This document shows, in pieces, positions 13,327 through 17,081 of a stretch of DNA of 17,081 bases. The DNA is taken from the NCBI GenBank assembly GCA_031547305.1, contig JAVBSC010000091.1, positions 1 through 17,081 on the forward strand, read 5' to 3'. Every line of letters begins with the position of its first letter. The first letter of the stretch is position 1. The translations under genes and the position numbers were made by a program. The notes under the pieces were generated by a model, which searched no databases, was not told where the DNA came from, and was given only the letters and a program-made list of their open reading frames with translations. This stretch comes from JAVBSC01 sp031547305 (lineage in GTDB: Bacteria; Desulfobacterota; Desulfovibrionia; Desulfovibrionales; Desulfovibrionaceae).

Positions 13327-16286
13327 TTTCTCTTTTTTATAAAATTGAAAGCCTCCCCGCTGTCAAGGGGTTTGGCGAAAAAGTATCCCTGCCCGTAGCG
13401 GCAGCCCGCGTCTAAAAGCCAGGAAGCCTGTTCCGCGCGCTCCACGCCTTCAGTGATCACGGTCAGGCCGATATCGTTGCCCATGGAGAGCAGGTTGCGC
13501 AAAATGGCCCTGGTCTGATGGTTGGTCTCCAGATCCACAAGGAAGCTCCTGTCCATCTTCAGGCTCTCCAAAGGCAGAAGGCGCAGGTAGCTCAAAGAGG
13601 AAAATCCGGTCCCGAAGTCGTCCAGGCAGAAGCGGATGCCCAGCTCGCGCAGTTGCTGCATCATGTTGGTCACATGGCCGCCGTAGTCCAGGAGCACGCT
13701 TTCCGTTATTTCAAAAATAAGCCGGCGCGGGCTGACCTGGATCTTATCCAGAATGGCCTGCACTTCAGCGGCAAAACGCGGGGCCATGAGCTGCCGGCCG
13801 GAAATGTTCACATGCACGCTGAGGTCGCCGATGTCCTCCTGTTCCTGCCAGGCGCAAATCTGGGAGCAAACCGCGCGCAGCATATGCAGGCCTATTTCGT
13901 TGATCAGGCCGGCGTCTTCGGCCACGGGAATAAAGGCTGAAGGGGGCACCAGCCCCTGACTGGGCCGGTTCCAGCGCAGCAGGGCTTCAAAACCGTGCGC
14001 CCGCCCGGTTTTAATCTCCACCAGGGGCTGGTAATGCAAAAACAGCTCTCCCCGGCCCACGGCTTTGCGCAGATCGTTTTCCAGGGCGATTATTTCCATG
14101 GTTTCCACGCGCATGCGCTGGTTGAAAACCTTAAAACTGCCCCTGGCGCTGTTTTTCGCCCTGTACATGGCGGTGTCGGCGTCACGCAGGATTTCTTCCG
14201 GAGTCTGGTACGTCCCTTTACTGATGACCACGCCCACGCTGGCGCCGGTGCGCACTTCCTGCCCCTGGTAGAGCATGGGCTCTTCCATGGCCAGGCGGAT
14301 ACGCTTGGCCACCCTTACCGCGGTGGCCGGGTATTCAAGATCGTCCAGAAGCAGGGCGAACTCGTCCCCGCCAAAACGGGCCACGGTGTCCATTTCCCGC
14401 ACGCAGATCTTGAGGATGTTGGCGGCGTGGCGCAGCACCTCGTCGCCGGCGCTGTGCCCGAAGCTGTCATTGATCACCTTGAAGCGGTCCAGGTCCAGGT
14501 AAAGCACGGCAAAGCAATAGCCTTCCCGCCTCCGGGCCTTGCGCATGGCCATGCGCAGGCGATCCTGAAAAAGAACCCGGTTCGGCAGCCCGGTCAGGGG
14601 ATCGTGAAAGGCCTGGTGCACCAGCTTGTCCTCGGACTTTTTGCGGCTGGTGATGTCTTCCATGAACGCTTCGTAGTAAAGGGTGTTGCCGTCCGGGCCG
14701 GCCACCCGGCGGGCGTTCATGGACACCCACACCGGCGCGCCGCCGCGCGTGCGGACCTGAAACTCCAGGTTGCTCACCCAGCCGCGCATTTCCAGAAGCT
14801 CAGTCAGGGACTTTTCCATCTCCTCGGTATGGCACAACAGCTCGCCGGGCGTCATATACACAACCATCAGATCCTCGACGCTGGCATAGCCGAGAATACG
14901 CGCCAGGGAAAGGTTGGCCGACAAAAAGCAGCCGTCCGGGGCGCGCTGAAAAATACCCTCGATAGCGTTATCGACTATATCACGGTAGCGCGCCTCGGCG
15001 CGCAAGAGGGCCTGTTCCACTGTGCGGCGTTCCGCGTTCTCCAGCCGAAGCTGGGCGTTCAGGCGCATGAGCTCGCCGGTGCGCTCCTGCACGGTCTGCT
15101 CCAGAATATCGTGCGAGTGGCGCAGGTGTTCCTCGGCCTTGCGGCGCCCGCTGGCATTGCGCAACAGGCAGATCGTCACATCCTTGTGGTTGGTGACCAA
15201 GGCTTCCAGATACACTTCCGCGGCGGCGCGGTGCAGGAGCACTTCGGCCTGAAAATCCTCGCCGCTTTCCAACCTGGACAGAAAATTCCGCCAGGGGCCG
15301 GGCAGGTTTTTCATGCCCGGGAATTCCTCGCCCGGATTATCCAGAACCAGACCCAGGCGCTTGCCCTGCGGGCATTCCGCAACGCCCAGGAATTCCAGGG
15401 CGGCGCGGTTGCACATAAGCACATGACCGGAACGATCCAGCATCACCAGACCGTCGCCCATATTGTCCATTACAGCGGCAAGCCTGACCCTGGCCGCATC
15501 CAGGTTTAACGCGGCCTGCCGGACCTGCTCCTCCAGCCCGGACACACGGGAGGCAAAGTCATCGGCCAAGTCGCATATGGCGCCGGACAATTCGCCCACC
15601 TCGCCCGCGCCGCCCGTGGCGGGCTTTACTTCGGAATCGCCCGAGGCCGCACGGCGCGCATAACCAGCCAGACTGGCCAACGGGACAAGCACCGCCGATT
15701 TGTAGTAAAGCGCCAGCAGGATGATAAGAACAAAAAAAACCGCGCCGTGACCGAAAATATTTTTAAGATAAAAAGAACCGGACAAAGGGTTGAAGGAAGA
15801 GGCCATAAGGCCGGCGTGGATGATGAAATGCGGCTCCCCGCTTGTTTTCACCTCCATATTATAATAAGTTGTTCCTTCCAGAGAGGCTTCGCAAAATTCA
15901 AGATGCTTGCCGGACGCGGCAACAGGCGCCCCGCGGACAAGTCCGGGCAAGCGCTCCGCCAGGGCGTGCCGGTCCTTGGAATACCAGACCTTCTGGTAGT
16001 TCGCGTCGGTGATTATCAGGTAAGAAAGCCTGTGGGCCTTTTCCAGCGCCGCCAGTTGCGGGCCTAAATCAGGCGCCCGGCCGGAGGAAACTCCGCGGGG
16101 AAGCAGAGACTCCACTTCATGCGCCGCGAACAAAATATCGGATTCCGCTTCCGCAAACAGGCGCGCGCGTTCGCAACGCACGGACTCAAAAATGTTTGCC
16201 ACTGTAAAAAACAAAAAAAACAATAGGATATATAAAAATATGCGCCGAAAAATTTGGGAGTACAGTATCGAATTATCGCGCTTCAT
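13323..16286 (-). CDS. Membrane-anchored PAS-GGDEF-EAL cyclic di-GMP enzyme
   Basis: A 987-residue protein from ATG 16284-16286. An in-frame TTG at 16301 would add five residues; the ATG has a weak GGTAG site 8 nt upstream. Order: TM1 about 15-33; periplasmic sensor region about 34-178 (Cache-like by pattern, not firmly identified); TM2 about 181-200; HAMP-like linker to about 250; PAS1 about 267-375; coiled coil 380-435; PAS2 431-548; GGDEF domain 555-723; EAL domain 735-983. The cyclase motif GGDEF (639-643) is intact and preceded by an RxxD inhibitory site (REMD, 630-633). The phosphodiesterase residues are present: EAL (767-769), N827, ITES glutamate 862, DD 889-890, K910, E946 and Q966 in QGY. 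Both activities are therefore possible; the dominant one cannot be read from sequence. It is first in an operon with the AsmA gene. Confidence 0.93.
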   Translation of the reverse strand: MKRDNSILYSQIFRRIFLYILLFFLFFTVANIFESVRCERARLFAEAESDILFAAHEVESLLPRGVSSGRAPDLGPQLAALEKAHRLSYLIITDANYQKVWYSKDRHALAERLPGLVRGAPVAASGKHLEFCEASLEGTTYYNMEVKTSGEPHFIIHAGLMASSFNPLSGSFYLKNIFGHGAVFFVLIILLALYYKSAVLVPLASLAGYARRAASGDSEVKPATGGAGEVGELSGAICDLADDFASRVSGLEEQVRQAALNLDAARVRLAAVMDNMGDGLVMLDRSGHVLMCNRAALEFLGVAECPQGKRLGLVLDNPGEEFPGMKNLPGPWRNFLSRLESGEDFQAEVLLHRAAAEVYLEALVTNHKDVTICLLRNASGRRKAEEHLRHSHDILEQTVQERTGELMRLNAQLRLENAERRTVEQALLRAEARYRDIVDNAIEGIFQRAPDGCFLSANLSLARILGYASVEDLMVVYMTPGELLCHTEEMEKSLTELLEMRGWVSNLEFQVRTRGGAPVWVSMNARRVAGPDGNTLYYEAFMEDITSRKKSEDKLVHQAFHDPLTGLPNRVLFQDRLRMAMRKARRREGYCFAVLYLDLDRFKVINDSFGHSAGDEVLRHAANILKICVREMDTVARFGGDEFALLLDDLEYPATAVRVAKRIRLAMEEPMLYQGQEVRTGASVGVVISKGTYQTPEEILRDADTAMYRAKNSARGSFKVFNQRMRVETMEIIALENDLRKAVGRGELFLHYQPLVEIKTGRAHGFEALLRWNRPSQGLVPPSAFIPVAEDAGLINEIGLHMLRAVCSQICAWQEQEDIGDLSVHVNISGRQLMAPRFAAEVQAILDKIQVSPRRLIFEITESVLLDYGGHVTNMMQQLRELGIRFCLDDFGTGFSSLSYLRLLPLESLKMDRSFLVDLETNHQTRAILRNLLSMGNDIGLTVITEGVERAEQASWLLDAGCRYGQGYFFAKPLDSGEAFNFIKKRK

Positions 16287-16428
16287 GGGTATGGCTACCA
16301 ATCATTGTTGATATATTTGATATGTATACGATTTTTTCTCAATATGGAAGAACTTTGAGGGAAAACAACCGGATATGGTAAATTCTATAACAATAATATG
16401 TTATTTCTATAGATGACGGGGATTTACA
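16287..16428. promoter_or_regulatory. AT-rich divergent promoter region
   Basis: This 142-bp gap separates two divergent genes and is far more AT-rich than its surroundings. For the plus strand, TTGAGG (16355-16360) and an extended -10 TGGTAAATT (16376-16384) are an 18-bp-spaced sigma-70 candidate. For the minus strand, TTGAGA (complement of 16337-16342) with an AT-rich -10 around 16313-16318 is a weaker candidate. A dyad ATAACA (16387-16392)/TGTTAT (16399-16404) lies downstream of the plus-strand promoter and could be an operator. Exact boxes are uncertain. Confidence 0.4.
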
Positions 16429-17081
16429 ATGAACAATCTGGTCATTCTTGATGAAGAAGTATTAAATCCTGGCGACAACCCATGGGACAGCCTTGCGGTG
16501 CTTGGACAACTGCGGGTCTACGCGCATACTGCTCCGGAAAATTTATTTGCGCGCTGCAAAGATGCAAACGCTGTTTTTGTAAACAAGATTACTCTGGATT
16601 CCGCGCTCATTAAATCGCTCCACAGGCTTCAATACATAGGGCTGCTCTCCACCGGATACGATATTATAGATATTGACGCCGCGGGCAAAGCCGGCGTTAC
16701 TGTATGCAATGTGCCGGGCTACGGCACGGACGCCGTGGCCCAGCATGTGTTCGCGCTTCTGTTCGCTCTGTTCCGGCGGGTGGAATCCCATGCGGCCGGG
16801 GTTGCCGCCGGTCGCTGGAGCCAAAAAGATACCTGGTGCTATTGGGACAGCCCGCAAATCGATCTGGCTGGCAAAACCCTTGGTGTGGTGGGGTTTGGCG
16901 ACACCGGCCAACGGGTGGCCGGGCTTGGGCGCGCCTTCGGCATGAACGTCCTGGCTTACGCTCCCAGGCCCAAGCCGGCGCCGGATTATGCGCCGTTCGC
17001 CTTTCGCGGCCTGGCCGAACTTTTTTCCGAATCGGACGTGATCAGCCTGCACTGCCCCCTGGCCCAAGACAACAGGGGTTT
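16429..17081 (+). CDS. D-2-hydroxyacid dehydrogenase, glycerate dehydrogenase/hydroxypyruvate reductase-like (3' truncated)
   Basis: An open frame from ATG 16429 runs 217 codons to the window end. The start MNNLVILDEEVLNPGDNPWD, an STGYDIID segment and GVTVCNVPGYGTDAVAQHV are typical of the D-isomer-specific 2-hydroxyacid dehydrogenase family and close to hydroxypyruvate reductases. The Rossmann motif GFGDTG (155-160) follows the usual DLAGKTLGVV lead-in. The second beta strand ends VLAYAPRPKP without the acidic residue common in NAD enzymes. The catalytic Arg, Glu and His lie beyond the window. The enzyme would interconvert a 2-keto acid and a D-2-hydroxy acid in the cytoplasm; the exact substrate cannot be fixed. 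A GGGGAT site (about 16418-16423) precedes the start. It is divergent from the c-di-GMP gene. Confidence 0.88.
   Translation, partial: MNNLVILDEEVLNPGDNPWDSLAVLGQLRVYAHTAPENLFARCKDANAVFVNKITLDSALIKSLHRLQYIGLLSTGYDIIDIDAAGKAGVTVCNVPGYGTDAVAQHVFALLFALFRRVESHAAGVAAGRWSQKDTWCYWDSPQIDLAGKTLGVVGFGDTGQRVAGLGRAFGMNVLAYAPRPKPAPDYAPFAFRGLAELFSESDVISLHCPLAQDNRG

Noticed and set aside
11854..13398. 514-codon plus-strand open frame opposite the AsmA gene
   Set aside because: Its translation is Arg/Gln/Pro/Gly-rich noise; the minus-strand frame has membrane anchor and AsmA end motifs and couples to its neighbour.
16287..16301. TTG start at 16301 for the GGDEF-EAL protein
   Set aside because: The ATG only five codons later is a more usual start and has a weak ribosome site at suitable spacing; the difference does not affect domain content.

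Overview
The window looks like a chromosome segment from a motile Desulfovibrio-like bacterium (Desulfovibrionaceae). The grounds are the flagellar gene order (flgH-flgI-flgJ with a peptidase M23 domain-flgN-flgK-flgL-csrA-fliW), enlarged FlgK and FlgL, a GC-rich composition, and the neighbouring type I-secretion-style surface protein and multidomain c-di-GMP protein. The assignment rests on recalled gene order and protein style, not on a database search.

Region 1 (1-7751, + strand) is the distal part of a flagellar operon. It holds the 3' end of flgH (L-ring), then flgI (P-ring), a rod-binding/M23 peptidase FlgJ-type protein, a FlgN-like chaperone, flgK and flgL (hook-filament junction), csrA and fliW. 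Genes are 0-49 nt apart or overlap, so they are probably co-transcribed. A strong hairpin with A/T flanks at 7782-7812 closes the operon.

Region 2 (7837-9633, - strand, convergent with fliW) encodes a secreted or surface protein. It has a BapA-like N-terminal prefix, a stalk of exactly 23 Thr-Asp dipeptides, a beta-rich body, RTX-like LGxGxD repeats and a C-terminus typical of type I secretion substrates. A good sigma-54-type -24/-12 element lies about 170 bp upstream of its start codon. The 9634-10074 gap carries this promoter, a leader hairpin and a structured GC-rich inverted repeat, but no convincing gene.

Region 3 (10075-16286, - strand) is a two-gene unit. A membrane-anchored PAS-PAS-GGDEF-EAL protein is followed, through an ATGA stop/start overlap, by a large AsmA-family protein.

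Region 4: an AT-rich divergent promoter region (16287-16428) separates this unit from a D-2-hydroxyacid dehydrogenase gene (+ strand) that runs off the window end.

Taken together, the window combines flagellum completion (junction proteins, CsrA/FliW feedback), a candidate sigma-54-controlled adhesin, and a c-di-GMP enzyme coupled to an envelope protein. This suggests a motile-to-sessile control neighbourhood. The co-regulation is inference, and each gene family is individually known. The least ordinary features are the Asp-box-like domain shared by FlgK and FlgL, the expandable TD stalk, and the GGDEF-EAL/AsmA translational coupling.
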